In this document: positions 32,472 through 40,310 of the stretch, one piece after another
How positions within the stretch are numbered: the stretch's first letter is position 1
Layout: each line of letters starts with the position of its first letter
NCBI RefSeq assembly: GCF_003386095.1
Contig: NZ_QREG01000021.1
Coordinates: forward strand, 62,001 to 126,000
Length of the DNA stretch: 64,000 nucleotides
Reading direction: 5' to 3'
Source: Marinoscillum furvescens DSM 4134
GTDB taxonomy: Bacteria; Bacteroidota; Bacteroidia; Cytophagales; Cyclobacteriaceae
The notes under the pieces: model-generated
Told to the model about the DNA's origin: nothing
The model's input: only the letters and a program-made list of their open reading frames with translations
Databases searched by the model: none
Position numbers and translations under genes: made by a program

Positions 32472-33743
32472 TTATAAGATGGGATCAGCGAGATCTTTCT
32501 TGTAAGCAGCTACCTGCTCCTCAAAAGCAGCCTTGCGGTCTGTGGCAATGTCTTTTCTCCTGGGAAAAGCAAATTTAAGAGGGTCTTGCTGACGGTTTTT
32601 GTACCAAACGCGCAAGCACAAGTGTGGGCCTGAAGATAATCCCGTCGAGCCCACTTCGCCGATTTTTTGGCCTTTTTTTACGGTGACACCTTTGGTGATG
32701 AGCGAATCTATCCTAGACATGTGTAGGTACTGAGTCATCAGATCTTTGTTGTGACGAATCTTTACAAAGTTGCCATTGGCTCGCCCATAGCGAGCATCTA
32801 TCACCACCCCGTCATCGATCGCTTCTATAGGAGTGCCAATTTCAGCCTCAAAGTCCATCCCTAAATGGGAGCGGTAGCGTCTTTTTACCGGATGAAACCT
32901 CCGTTTGCTATAGAGTGAAGTAATGCGATCGCAAATCAATGGGCTGTGGCTGTGGTTGATGCCGTTTTCGTCAAAGTATTCCCAGCCGTCACCATTGTCA
33001 AACCCATAGCCGGCGTAGTGGGTACCATCATGGGTAAAGTGTAGCGCTAGCACCTTGCCACTGCCGATTACTTCACCCTCTACAGTTTGCTCTTCGTAGA
33101 TCACACGAAATTGATCATTGCGTTTTAGGTTGCGAAAATCAACTTTCCAGGCCAGTACGGTAAGAATCTTATCAGCCAGGTCTTCAGGAGCACCTGCTGC
33201 CAGCACAGCGCTAGTGAGTGAAGAGGTGATGACCCCATAAGTGCTTTTGATGTGGGTGATGATGGGCTGCTGTATCATTTGTGCTGCCACAGGTCTAAAG
33301 CTCAAAACCAGCCTGTCCCGCACGTCTGCCTCGTAGACGAGACGCATAGGCTCTTCAGCTTCATTATAATGCACCTGATACTTATTGCCTACCTGAAATT
33401 CCCTCAGGTCGATGAGGCTTTCTATTTGATGAGATAGCAGGTTGATGTCTGGCCTGGGGATGCCTATTCGGTTGAGGATTTTTGGAAAGTTGTCACCCCA
33501 GCGAACGGTGAATTTACGGATGCGTTCTTCTGAGAGTGCGGGTAGCAAAGGGACATCTATGGTATCGGCTACAGTAGGCTGTGGATAGTCAAATGCTTCG
33601 CAAGGTACATAGCCCGGTTGAAGGTCTTTAGGGCGAGATTCACCAGAGGTAGGGTAGGTCATCCAGATCACCACTACTACCAGGCATAGAATAAGAATAC
33701 TGAATATTCGTTTCACAGTTGGTTTTGTCCTTTTTTCGGTCAT
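32472..33743 (-). CDS. M23 family peptidase (LytM-type)
   Basis: This 423-residue protein has one N-terminal membrane helix (IFSILILCLVVVVIWMTY), so it is anchored with its bulk in the periplasm. A helical middle region precedes the M23 domain at about 285-400: RSHLGMDFEAEIGTPI with zinc ligands His and Asp, YLHMSRID with catalytic His, and STGLSSGPHLCLRV. In the last motif the usual His-x-His is His-x-Cys. Cells use such enzymes to cut peptidoglycan cross-links during growth and division, or to activate amidases. It is followed on the same strand, towards higher coordinates, by maf, with a gap of 75 bases. Confidence 0.88.
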   Translation of the reverse strand: MTEKRTKPTVKRIFSILILCLVVVVIWMTYPTSGESRPKDLQPGYVPCEAFDYPQPTVADTIDVPLLPALSEERIRKFTVRWGDNFPKILNRIGIPRPDINLLSHQIESLIDLREFQVGNKYQVHYNEAEEPMRLVYEADVRDRLVLSFRPVAAQMIQQPIITHIKSTYGVITSSLTSAVLAAGAPEDLADKILTVLAWKVDFRNLKRNDQFRVIYEEQTVEGEVIGSGKVLALHFTHDGTHYAGYGFDNGDGWEYFDENGINHSHSPLICDRITSLYSKRRFHPVKRRYRSHLGMDFEAEIGTPIEAIDDGVVIDARYGRANGNFVKIRHNKDLMTQYLHMSRIDSLITKGVTVKKGQKIGEVGSTGLSSGPHLCLRVWYKNRQQDPLKFAFPRRKDIATDRKAAFEEQVAAYKKDLADPIL

Positions 33744-33818
33744 TCCAACCTCAAACTTAGGGCAAAGTGCCCACTTGTTACGGGTGAATCATTAGAATCT
33801 ACCTGAAAGATCAAGAAA

Positions 33819-34388
33819 TCAAAATCCCATCAGTGCTTCATAAACCTTGTGAGTAGGCAGGCCCATCACGTTGTAGTAGCTACCTGTAATACGGATGATT
33901 TTCGTCATGCCGATCCACTCCTGGATGCCATATGCCCCGGCTTTGTCAAAGGGCTGGAAGGTGGTAATGTAATGATCGATCTCTGCGGGGCTCAATGATC
34001 CAAAAGTTACTTCTGTCCGATCAGAAAAGGAGATTTCGCGGGAAGCGGAAGAAATACATACACCACAGATCACTTCATGGGTTTTGTTGGAAAGGCTCGT
34101 GAGCATCTCGCGTGCCTCATCGGCATTGGCAGGTTTATTCATTACCCGGTCTCCGAGAATTACCGTAGTATCTGCGGTGAGTATCAGTGCGTCAGGTAGG
34201 AGCGGGCGGTAGTTTTCATTTTTTTGAACAGCCAGGTATTGTGCTACTTCGTCAGCCGGCAGCTCACCCGGGAAGTCTTCAGGAAAATCCCGTACAAACA
34301 CCTCAAATTCAAATCCAGCTTCACGAAGGAGCTGTTGTCTGCGAGGGCTGTTGGAAGCCAGGATCAAACGGTGTTCGAAATTCTTCAT
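33819..34388 (-). CDS. maf: Maf-like nucleoside triphosphate pyrophosphatase
   Basis: This 189-residue protein has the Maf signature ASNSPRRQQLL at its start and the conserved ILTADTTVILGDRVMNKP and GAYGIQEW segments. Maf proteins hydrolyse dTTP, UTP or modified nucleotides and can inhibit septation. The first 68 bases overlap the 3' end of the DUF1015 gene upstream. The ATG at 34388 gives the normal N-terminus (MKNFEHRLILASNSP) and later starts would lose the motif, so the overlap is real. Confidence 0.93.
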   Translation of the reverse strand: MKNFEHRLILASNSPRRQQLLREAGFEFEVFVRDFPEDFPGELPADEVAQYLAVQKNENYRPLLPDALILTADTTVILGDRVMNKPANADEAREMLTSLSNKTHEVICGVCISSASREISFSDRTEVTFGSLSPAEIDHYITTFQPFDKAGAYGIQEWIGMTKIIRITGSYYNVMGLPTHKVYEALMGF

Positions 34389-35652
34389 CGGCTATAGAGC
34401 TAAATACAAATCCACTTATAACTTTCGGGTAAAAATAGGTTGATTTTTGCGGCATGGTATAGCCGCTGTAGCAAACTTTTTTCACTGTTTCAATGCTGAT
34501 GTCATTGGTGATCACAGCAAACTGCGCTTCACCTTTTAATACCTCACGCATGCATTCGGTAAAGTTTCTTTGAAAGGTGATATTACGAGCATCTACTTGT
34601 TTTGGTCCGGGTATGCCCAGAATTTTTTCAAAGATAAAGTAGTGCATGACCGTCAGATCCATCTCTTTGATAGACTGTGGGAAGTTCCAGGTGATTTGTT
34701 GAAGACACTCCGGCTTTAAACGTATTTTGTAAGCGTTATCGCCTACTAGCAAACCGAATGCCCATTGTTTGCCCAGGATCACCTCATTGACATCTGGCGC
34801 GTTTTCTACAGGAGTGATGGTGAAATAGGCTTCTAATTGCTCCAGGAGCCATTTTTCTGAAAAATTAGCTGCCTCTGAAACCACACGATGAGTAGGAAGT
34901 ATGCGCAAATCTTCAGCTTCCGTGTTGGTGAAATACATCATGTGAAAGTTGTAGCCTTCCTCTCCAGTATGCTGTGGGTTTGCTGCCTGTTGCGCTTTCA
35001 TGTAATTGAGCGATCCTTCATACCGGTGATGGCCGTCTGCGAGTATGATTTGCTTATACCTTAGTATTTCCTGAATTCGTTGGATCACGGCTCTATCTTG
35101 AATCACGGAAAATACATCACGCACTCCCTGGTAGTCCTCAGATTCGTACAGGGGATGACGCATGCTCTCGTCGAGGTATTTCTCTATTTCATGGCTGGGG
35201 TCTGTATACAGTCCGTGAGTAGGAGATACGTTGAGTTGGGTTTGCTCCAAAAGTGATGTGCGATCACTTACCGAGTAAGGCATGGTACTCTCGTGGCGCA
35301 GCAGCACTTTTTCTGGCCAGTCATATACTCTTAAGTTGGCAATGAAGCCTTTGCGGCAAAAGGTCTTGTCGGACCCTCGCAGAGAGAAGTACTGATAATA
35401 AACATAGAGTGCAGGCACCTGATCCTGCACCAGTACACCTGTCGACTTCCAGTTTTCTAGCGTCTCACGGGCTGCTTTTGCTGGCTGTTTGCCACGTGGT
35501 ACCGACAGGTGTATGCTGTTTAGTGGGTTTTGATAGAGTGCTTCTCGCTGCTTGTCGGATACCACGTCAAAGAGCGGGGACGTAAGGTTATCGATTTGCG
35601 AAGTAAGCCGCCGGTGATAGCGCCATCCGGCAATCGGTCTGATTTCCGCCAT
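34321..35652 (-). CDS. DUF1015 family protein
   Basis: This 443-residue cytoplasmic protein matches the DUF1015 (COG4198) family. It has the start AEIRPIAGWRYHRRL, the Asn-Pro-x-Asn region LYQNPLNSIHLSVPRG, and the motif ILADGHHRYEGSLNYM with a His pair typical of the family. Reported members are often next to serine or phosphoglycerate genes, but the chemistry is not known to me. The start shares one base with the accC stop and the end overlaps maf by 68 bases, so this three-gene unit is tightly packed. Confidence 0.88.
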   Translation of the reverse strand: MAEIRPIAGWRYHRRLTSQIDNLTSPLFDVVSDKQREALYQNPLNSIHLSVPRGKQPAKAARETLENWKSTGVLVQDQVPALYVYYQYFSLRGSDKTFCRKGFIANLRVYDWPEKVLLRHESTMPYSVSDRTSLLEQTQLNVSPTHGLYTDPSHEIEKYLDESMRHPLYESEDYQGVRDVFSVIQDRAVIQRIQEILRYKQIILADGHHRYEGSLNYMKAQQAANPQHTGEEGYNFHMMYFTNTEAEDLRILPTHRVVSEAANFSEKWLLEQLEAYFTITPVENAPDVNEVILGKQWAFGLLVGDNAYKIRLKPECLQQITWNFPQSIKEMDLTVMHYFIFEKILGIPGPKQVDARNITFQRNFTECMREVLKGEAQFAVITNDISIETVKKVCYSGYTMPQKSTYFYPKVISGFVFSSIADEEFRTPFDPGFQQPSQTTAPS

Positions 35653-37148
35653 TAACGCTTATTCATTCTTTTTTTCCAACCACTATTTTTTGCACTGTCG
35701 GTGTTTTGCGCTGGGTGCAGGGTACTTTGCTGTTTTTGGCGTAGTTCCGCTCCGAGCAGGGCAGCTACCAGCGCAGTGTCTGCATCTACATCTTTTTGAA
35801 GTACCTCTGGTGTGAAATGTTCTTCTACAAATTTGGTGGTGAACTTTCCACTTACAAACTCTTCATGCCCGAGCACAAAATCACAAAATGTCAGGGTGGT
35901 TTTGATGCCTTCTATCTGATACTCCCGGATTGCACGTCGCATCCGCTCTATGGCTTCCTGTCGGTCTTTGCCATGGGTGATTAGCTTGGCGATCATCGGG
36001 TCATAATAGATGGGGATTTCCATTCCGGGCTCATAGCCATCATCCACACGAATGCCTGGACCCTGAGGCCTGCGATAAGTCTTGAGTGTGCCTGTATCTG
36101 GTAGGAAGTTGTTTTCTGGATCTTCGGCATAGACACGTACTTCCAGGCTGTGGCCATTGATTTGAAGGTCATCCTGAGCAAAAGAGAGCTTTTCACCTCT
36201 GGCAATCTTTATCTGTTCTTTTACCAGATCCAGTCCGGTGATTTGTTCGGTTACAGGGTGCTCTACCTGCAGGCGGGTGTTCATCTCCAGAAAGTAAAAG
36301 TCCAGATTGCTATCCGCTATAAACTCCACTGTGCCTGCTCCATAGTAATTACATGAACGCGCTACATTTACAGCTGCTTCTCCAAATTTTTTGCGTACTT
36401 CGGGGGTCACCACTGCCGAGGGTGCTTCTTCTATTACTTTTTGGTTTCGTCGCTGTATGCTGCATTCGCGCTCAAAGAGATAGACGATGTTGCCATGTTG
36501 ATCTCCTAGTATCTGTACCTCTATGTGCTTGGGAGAGGTGATGAATTTTTCGATAAACACGGAATCATCACCAAATGAGCTCCTGGCCTCACTGACCGCT
36601 CGGGTCATTTGCTCTTCAAAGTCTTTGGGGTCATGTACTATGCGCATGCCTTTTCCACCACCTCCGGCACTGGCTTTGATCATTACCGGATAGCCAATCT
36701 CTTCAGCGATTTTTTTGGCCGCAGCCACATCGCTGATTGGTTCATCCATACCAGGTACCAGCGGTACACCAAAGTCCTTCACGGCTTGCTTGGAAGCTAA
36801 TTTGTCTCCCATCACTTTGATGGCAGGAGAGGAAGGACCTATAAAAGTAATGTCAGCCTTTTCGCACGCTTCGGCGAAATGGGCATTTTCAGAAAGGAAT
36901 CCATACCCGGGGTGTACAGCATCCGCACCTGTTTGTTTACATGCATCTATGATTTTGTCTATGAGTAGATAAGACTGTGCTGAGGGGGGTGGGCCTATGC
37001 ACACAGCTTCATCTGCATATAATACATGGGGGGCAGTATTATCCGTTTCGCTATATACTGCTACCGTGGGGATGCCCATTTCTCGGGCAGATCGCATCAC
37101 GCGCAGGGCTATTTCGCCGCGGTTTGCTACGAGTATTTTGTTGATCAT
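35652..37148 (-). CDS. accC: Biotin carboxylase subunit of acyl-CoA carboxylase
   Basis: This 498-residue protein carboxylates biotin in the first half-reaction of acetyl-CoA (or propionyl-CoA) carboxylase. The N-terminal domain has NKILVANRGEIALRVMRSA. The ATP-grasp domain has the glycine-rich loop SAGGGGKGMR. The active-site region is EMNTRLQVEHPVTE and the C-terminal domain follows with RVYAEDP. It lacks a biotin attachment domain, so the carrier protein is a separate gene not in this window. A C-terminal tail of about 40 residues (after AALLGAEL) is extra compared with E. coli AccC. Whether it serves acetyl- or propionyl-CoA is uncertain, so the symbol is tentative. Confidence 0.88.
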   Translation of the reverse strand: MINKILVANRGEIALRVMRSAREMGIPTVAVYSETDNTAPHVLYADEAVCIGPPPSAQSYLLIDKIIDACKQTGADAVHPGYGFLSENAHFAEACEKADITFIGPSSPAIKVMGDKLASKQAVKDFGVPLVPGMDEPISDVAAAKKIAEEIGYPVMIKASAGGGGKGMRIVHDPKDFEEQMTRAVSEARSSFGDDSVFIEKFITSPKHIEVQILGDQHGNIVYLFERECSIQRRNQKVIEEAPSAVVTPEVRKKFGEAAVNVARSCNYYGAGTVEFIADSNLDFYFLEMNTRLQVEHPVTEQITGLDLVKEQIKIARGEKLSFAQDDLQINGHSLEVRVYAEDPENNFLPDTGTLKTYRRPQGPGIRVDDGYEPGMEIPIYYDPMIAKLITHGKDRQEAIERMRRAIREYQIEGIKTTLTFCDFVLGHEEFVSGKFTTKFVEEHFTPEVLQKDVDADTALVAALLGAELRQKQQSTLHPAQNTDSAKNSGWKKRMNKR

Positions 37149-37222
37149 GTTTATTTTGGGCTATATACGCAATGCTAATGAATATTTCGTTAATCGTTGA
37201 AAAATGAAATGCTAGCTAAGGA

Positions 37223-37253
37223 TTTGTCCAATGTGGATTAAGTATTAGTTTTG
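37223..37253 (+). promoter_or_regulatory. Promoter of the palmitoyltransferase-like gene
   Basis: TTTG at 37223-37226 is followed after 19 bases by TAGTTTTG at 37246-37253. This is an exact match to the Bacteroidetes TTTG-N19-TAnnTTTG consensus. Transcription should start near 37260, about 32 bases before the ATG at 37292. Confidence 0.8.
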
Positions 37254-37291
37254 TGGTTCGATTTAGGTAAGGTTTTATTAACATTCAATAG

Positions 37292-38545
37292 ATGGATTTA
37301 TTCGAAAAATTACTACAGGATAGGGGGCCGCTAGGGCAGCATTCTTATTTCGATGACAATTTTTACATGTTTCCTAAGCTGGAGGGAGAGATTGCTCCAC
37401 GCATGAAGTTCAGAGGAAAAGAAGTGCTCACCTGGAGTTTGAACAACTACCTGGGACTGGCTAACCACCCTGAAGTAAGGAAGGCAGATGCGGATGCGGC
37501 GGCAGAATGGGGCCTTGCATACCCAATGGGAGCCCGTATGATGACGGGAAATACCAAGTATCACGAGCAGTTGGAGCAGGAACTTGCAGATTTTGTGTCT
37601 AAGGATGCAGCCATGTTGCTCAACTTTGGGTATCAGGGTGTGATGTCTGTAATCGATGCGCTGGTAGATAGAAAAGATGTGATCGTATATGATGCAGAGT
37701 CACATGCATGCATTATAGACGGTCTCAGAATGCACATGGGTAAGCGTTTTGTTTTCCCTCACAACGATATAGAAAACCTGGAGCGACAGCTGAAACGAGC
37801 TGAAAAGATAGTAAGTGAAACAGGTGGAGGTATCCTCGTCATTACTGAAGGTGTATTCGGTATGTCCGGAAATATGGGAGACCTGAAGTCTATTGCTGCG
37901 CTGAAAAAGAAATTTGACTTCCGACTTCTTGTAGACGATGCACACGGATTTGGTACCATGGGTGCTACAGGCGCTGGTGCTGGTGAAGAGCAGGGTGTAC
38001 AAGACGATATCGATATCTACTTTAGCACGTTTGCCAAGTCTATGGCGAGTATCGGAGCATTTATCGCCGGTCGTGCAGATATTATAGATGTGTTGCGTTA
38101 TAATGTACGCTCACAGATTTTTGCTAAATCGCTACCTATGCCACTGGTAATAGGTAACCTGAAGCGTTTGGAGCTGCTTAGATCTAAGCCTGAACTTAAA
38201 GATAAGCTTTGGACCATTGTAAACGCTATACAGAATGGTTTCCGTGAAAAAGGATACCAAATAGGTACCACTCAGTCTCCTGTGACTCCTGTAGTGATGA
38301 ATGGAGATACGTTGGAAGCTGTAAACCTTGTAAAAGATTTACGTATGGAGCACAATATATTCTGCTCTGTGGTAGTTTATCCTGTGGTGCCTAAGGGAAC
38401 GATCATTTTGAGAATCATCCCTACAGCTGTACACACTTTGGACGATGTGGCTGAGACCATTGCTGCATTCGAAGCGGTGAAAGAAAAATTGGATAGCGGT
38501 GTGTACAAAGAAGCGGGTGTGGAAGGTGCTTACGCGAAAATCTAG
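37292..38545 (+). CDS. PLP-dependent acyltransferase of the serine palmitoyltransferase/KBL family
   Basis: This 417-residue protein belongs to the alpha-oxoamine synthase family, which condenses an amino acid with acyl-CoA. The landmarks are NYLGLANHP, HEQLEQELADF, DDAHGFG with Asp215 and His218, and the PLP Schiff-base Lys249 in TFAKSMASIGAF. In Bacteroidota two homologues must be considered: serine palmitoyltransferase for sphingolipids and cysteate acyltransferase for capnine sulfonolipids. From this sequence alone I cannot tell which it is. Its own strong promoter and the histone-like gene behind it suggest steady expression. Confidence 0.88.
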   Translation: MDLFEKLLQDRGPLGQHSYFDDNFYMFPKLEGEIAPRMKFRGKEVLTWSLNNYLGLANHPEVRKADADAAAEWGLAYPMGARMMTGNTKYHEQLEQELADFVSKDAAMLLNFGYQGVMSVIDALVDRKDVIVYDAESHACIIDGLRMHMGKRFVFPHNDIENLERQLKRAEKIVSETGGGILVITEGVFGMSGNMGDLKSIAALKKKFDFRLLVDDAHGFGTMGATGAGAGEEQGVQDDIDIYFSTFAKSMASIGAFIAGRADIIDVLRYNVRSQIFAKSLPMPLVIGNLKRLELLRSKPELKDKLWTIVNAIQNGFREKGYQIGTTQSPVTPVVMNGDTLEAVNLVKDLRMEHNIFCSVVVYPVVPKGTIILRIIPTAVHTLDDVAETIAAFEAVKEKLDSGVYKEAGVEGAYAKI

Positions 38546-38633
38546 CTTTTTTCGCTCCTATTGCTTGTTTTTTGAACATTTTGTATAAATTGCTTGAACG
38601 AATAATTATCAGTAACCTTAAAGATCTATCAAT

Positions 38634-38810
38634 ATGAAAAGATTCGAACAATTGAAAGAATTAGTAGACGGATTAGAAGCTGACTTTGCTAAATTCTATG
38701 ACAAGGAAAACTCTGCTGCTGGTACTCGCGTGAGAAAAGGCATGCAAGAGCTTAAGAACCTTGCTCAAGAAATTAGAATTGAAGTTCAGGATATCAAGAA
38801 CAAAGCATAA
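38634..38810 (+). CDS. Small histone H1-like DNA-binding protein
   Basis: This 58-residue protein starts MKRFEQLKELVDGLEADF. It ends in a basic segment with AAGTRVRKGMQELKNLAQEIR and KNKA. I recognise this as the short histone H1-like (Hc1-type) family common in Cytophagia and Flavobacteriia. These proteins are mostly helical, with the basic half binding DNA, and are thought to condense the nucleoid. The gene is 88 bases downstream of the palmitoyltransferase-like gene and has a strong terminator, so it may be an abundant monocistronic transcript. Confidence 0.85.
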   Translation: MKRFEQLKELVDGLEADFAKFYDKENSAAGTRVRKGMQELKNLAQEIRIEVQDIKNKA

Positions 38811-38827
38811 TCAATCAACTGATTATA

Positions 38828-38866
38828 GATCAAAAAAGGGGCTCCATGAGCCCCTTTTTTTTGATC
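38828..38866 (+). terminator. Terminator of the histone-like gene
   Basis: GGGGCT (38838-38843) pairs with AGCCCC (38849-38854), and the flanking GATCAAAAAA and TTTTTTTTGATC also pair. The result is a very long stem with a built-in T run. Confidence 0.92.
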
Positions 38867-38876
38867 TTTTCACAAA

Positions 38877-38912
38877 AAAAAAAGCCCGCTGAATAACATT
38901 CAGCGGGCTTTT
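38877..38912 (-). terminator. Terminator of the dapA-DUF6913-ligA operon
   Basis: AAAGCCCGCTGAAT (38881-38894) pairs with ATTCAGCGGGCTTT (38898-38911) around a three-base loop. On the minus strand it is followed by a T run, so it ends the dapA-side transcript. It lies next to the terminator of the convergent gene. Confidence 0.92.
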
Positions 38913-38929
38913 TTGTAAGGTTTTATGTT

Positions 38930-39802
38930 CTAACTCAAGAACGATTTAAAATCGGAGAGGAGCTCTTCGCTACCTTTCATGAGTGGTAAGCGTACATCGT
39001 GCTGAATTAGTCCGGCAGCTGCTAAGCCTGTTTTTACAGAGACCGGATTTCCTTCTCTACCCACCAGGTCATATCCTTCGAGCATTTCGAAATGTATTTT
39101 GGTGGCCCCTTTGAAATCACCGCGAAGGGCCAAACGGACCATTTCGCTAAATTCTGTTGGTTGTAAGTTGGCAATCACTGATATGGCTCCCACACACCCA
39201 AAAGACATCATGGGTAGGGTAAGGGCATCATCACCAGAGATCAACAGGAAGTCGTCCGGAGTATTGGCCGCTATTTCCATGCACTGCGTGAGGTTACCAC
39301 TGGCTTCTTTTGTGCCAATGATATTTGGGTGGGCTGAGAGCTCTATAGTGCTAGCAGCAGAAATATCGGTAGCAGTACGGGCCGGTACATTGTAGAGGAT
39401 CACCGGAAAAGGACTTGCGTCAGCTATTTCCTGATAATGTTTTACAATTCCTGCCTGAGAAGGCTTGTTGTAGTAAGGGCTCAATGAAAGAATGGCTGAA
39501 ATAGGATAATCTTTCACCAATTCTAATTGATCTTTCACCCATTTGGTGCTGTTTCCTCCCAGGCCATAGACTACAGGCAATCCTTTGGGGTTGTTGGACA
39601 GCACAAACTCTATGACCTGATTTTTTTCCTCAGCACTGATGGTGGGAGCCTCTCCTGTAGTACCCAATACTACCAGATATTCTACCCCGCCTTTGTTTAC
39701 GTGATCAAGTACACGTTTTAGGCCGTCAAAGTCAATGGTCAAATCTGGGTTCATGGGAGTGGTTAAGGCTACTCCGGTGCCTTTGTAAAAATCAGTATTC
39801 AT
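38930..39802 (-). CDS. dapA: 4-hydroxy-tetrahydrodipicolinate synthase
   Basis: DapA condenses pyruvate and aspartate semialdehyde in lysine and diaminopimelate synthesis. The 290-residue protein has the TIM-barrel signature GTTGEAPT (47-54), the catalytic Tyr137 in LYNVPART and the Schiff-base Lys165 in GTKEASGN. The start overlaps the end of the DUF6913 gene by 11 bases, and the gene is last in that operon. The pairing with ligA has no metabolic reason and is probably just a Bacteroidota gene order. Confidence 0.96.
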   Translation of the reverse strand: MNTDFYKGTGVALTTPMNPDLTIDFDGLKRVLDHVNKGGVEYLVVLGTTGEAPTISAEEKNQVIEFVLSNNPKGLPVVYGLGGNSTKWVKDQLELVKDYPISAILSLSPYYNKPSQAGIVKHYQEIADASPFPVILYNVPARTATDISAASTIELSAHPNIIGTKEASGNLTQCMEIAANTPDDFLLISGDDALTLPMMSFGCVGAISVIANLQPTEFSEMVRLALRGDFKGATKIHFEMLEGYDLVGREGNPVSVKTGLAAAGLIQHDVRLPLMKGSEELLSDFKSFLS

Positions 39803-40310
39803 AGCTTTGAATCATTTTTAAATATTTTAGGACCTCACTACTCGCTGGTTTGTCTGAGGTCGTAGAGTGGATCATCAGTTCGAAAAAGTGATTTCGGTCA
39901 GGTTGCAACAAACCCACTCGACACTTGGCATTCAGCAAAGAAAATACATAATCAATCAAAAAGTGCCTGGTTTCGTCCAGACATATCGCGAAATCGTAAG
40001 ATTGCTTTAAAAAAAAGACCAATTCTTCCTTTTCGTACTTTCCAGAAGCCGATATGTCGGTAGCCGTAAAATGAGGAAGAGTGGGGGATCCTTGCTTTGG
40101 AGTGTGATTATACACCATTACGTGTACTTCCTTACCGGCATTTTTAAGGTCAGCGATTAGTTTTTCTAGCTGCTCACTGCTCTCGAATTGATCTGAAGCC
40201 AGTATCGCGATTTTTTCACTTTCCTGAAAAGCTCGCATGTCTTTGGGGACGCGCCTTTTTAAGTTCTTTTTCGCCTTGTATTGTAGGTATGGTTTCTTGA
40301 ATATTCCCAT
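39792..40310 (-). CDS. DUF6913-like protein
   Basis: This 172-residue soluble protein starts MGIFKKPYLQYKAKKNLKRR. A Rossmann-like core follows (IAILASDQFESSEQLEKLIADLKNAGKEVHVMVYN, then DFAICLDETRHFLIDYVFSLLNAKCRVGL). I associate this form with the DUF6913 family of Bacteroidota, which sits next to dapA and has no proven role. The start shares one base with the ligA stop, so the three genes are translationally coupled. Confidence 0.75.
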   Translation of the reverse strand: MGIFKKPYLQYKAKKNLKRRVPKDMRAFQESEKIAILASDQFESSEQLEKLIADLKNAGKEVHVMVYNHTPKQGSPTLPHFTATDISASGKYEKEELVFFLKQSYDFAICLDETRHFLIDYVFSLLNAKCRVGLLQPDRNHFFELMIHSTTSDKPASSEVLKYLKMIQSYEY

